Positions 4,910 to 5,249 of a DNA stretch of 5,249 bases are shown piece after piece. The first letter of the stretch is position 1. Each line of letters opens with the position of its first letter. This DNA is from Nanobdellota archaeon (GTDB lineage Archaea; Thermoproteota; Nitrososphaeria; Nitrososphaerales; Nitrosopumilaceae). Below the pieces are notes generated by a model that saw only the letters and a program-made list of their open reading frames with translations, did no database searches and had not been told where the DNA came from. The position numbers and the translations under genes are program-made. The stretch is from the NCBI GenBank assembly GCA_012030815.1, contig JAAUVF010000081.1, positions 1 through 5,249 of the forward strand, in the 5' to 3' direction.

Positions 4910-5249
4910 ATGAATTGGAGAATTATTGCTATTCCAGCAACACTCATTCCTATTTTCATTATTGCAATTCAATTTGATATAAAATTTGAAGATGTATTGG
5001 CAATTGGAGTTATTCCATTTATGTTAGCTGTTGTTGCTATGATGATAAAACTAGGTCTTCAAGGAATAAAATTTGCATATATTTCACACAAATATCTTGG
5101 AAAATTTGATTCATTTTGGAAGTTAACTGGTGTTAGAATTGGAAGCGAATTTATCAAATTTACTACTCCAATGTTTGTAGGCGCAGAATTTGTTGTAATT
5201 TATATTTACACAAAAGGAGTTACTCCTTCAAAATCAACATGGATTGCAA
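4910..5249 (+). CDS. Multi-pass membrane protein, lysylphosphatidylglycerol synthase TM/AglD-like (flippase-like) family, N-terminal part
   Basis: The gene runs off the window; 113 residues are visible. Hydrophobic segments lie at about residues 4-22, 29-47 and 88-101. Between them, FWKLTGVRIGSEFIKFTTPMFVGAE (69-93) resembles the conserved segment of the lysylphosphatidylglycerol synthase transmembrane domain family, in which an Arg, a Gly-Ser-Glu-Phe and a Thr-Pro precede a glycine-rich, acidic turn. Archaeal members include AglD-like proteins tied to lipid-linked sugar transfer and proteins suggested to move lipid-linked precursors across the membrane. Which of these applies cannot be decided from the fragment. 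The ATG at 4910 begins directly with the first membrane helix and has a TATA-like element about 25 bases upstream. The frame is open to the window end. Confidence 0.7.
   Translation, partial: MNWRIIAIPATLIPIFIIAIQFDIKFEDVLAIGVIPFMLAVVAMMIKLGLQGIKFAYISHKYLGKFDSFWKLTGVRIGSEFIKFTTPMFVGAEFVVIYIYTKGVTPSKSTWIA

Overview
The window is strongly AT-rich, gene-dense and looks like core genome of an ammonia-oxidising archaeon of the Nitrosopumilus type (Thaumarchaeota/Nitrososphaerota). The evidence is the gene set (archaeosine-precursor genes queE, folE and queC, a GPN-loop GTPase, an archaeal homoserine kinase), the very short intergenic gaps, the lack of Shine-Dalgarno sites before most genes, and AT-rich TATA-like elements about 24-30 bases before most starts, as expected for leaderless archaeal transcripts. 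I see no mobile element, CRISPR array, tRNA or rRNA.

Left part, plus strand (1-2151): the 3' end of a small helical protein of unknown function (frameshifted twice), a 64-residue two-helix membrane protein, queE (7-carboxy-7-deazaguanine synthase, split by a frameshift), folE (type IA GTP cyclohydrolase I) and an 83-residue two-helix membrane protein. Middle part, minus strand (4519 down to 2153): a compact operon of GPN-loop GTPase, thrB (homoserine kinase, frameshifted near its N-terminus) and queC (7-cyano-7-deazaguanine synthase). It starts at a clear TATA box near 4549 and ends tail-to-tail with the 83-residue protein gene, one base apart. Right part, plus strand (about 4596-5249): a small frameshifted helical protein, two tandem hairpins, and the 5' end of a multi-pass membrane protein resembling the lysylphosphatidylglycerol synthase/AglD flippase-like family.

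FolE makes dihydroneopterin triphosphate from GTP. QueD (not in the window) would convert this to carboxytetrahydropterin, QueE makes 7-carboxy-7-deazaguanine, and QueC makes preQ0, which archaea insert at tRNA position 15 and convert to archaeosine. Three of the four preQ0 genes therefore lie within 2.3 kb, but in two convergent transcription units, with queC sharing an operon with threonine biosynthesis and the GPN GTPase.

The most striking anomaly is technical. Five single-base frame breaks disrupt four of the nine genes. Four sit at, or can be placed at, A or T homopolymers of 5-7 bases, and the fifth can be placed at a 4-T run. Each is repaired by one base into a coherent, mostly family-conserved protein. 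Sequencing or assembly indels are the simplest explanation. I find no convincing new biological system here; the best leads are the tandem hairpins at 4807-4868 and the operon arrangement.
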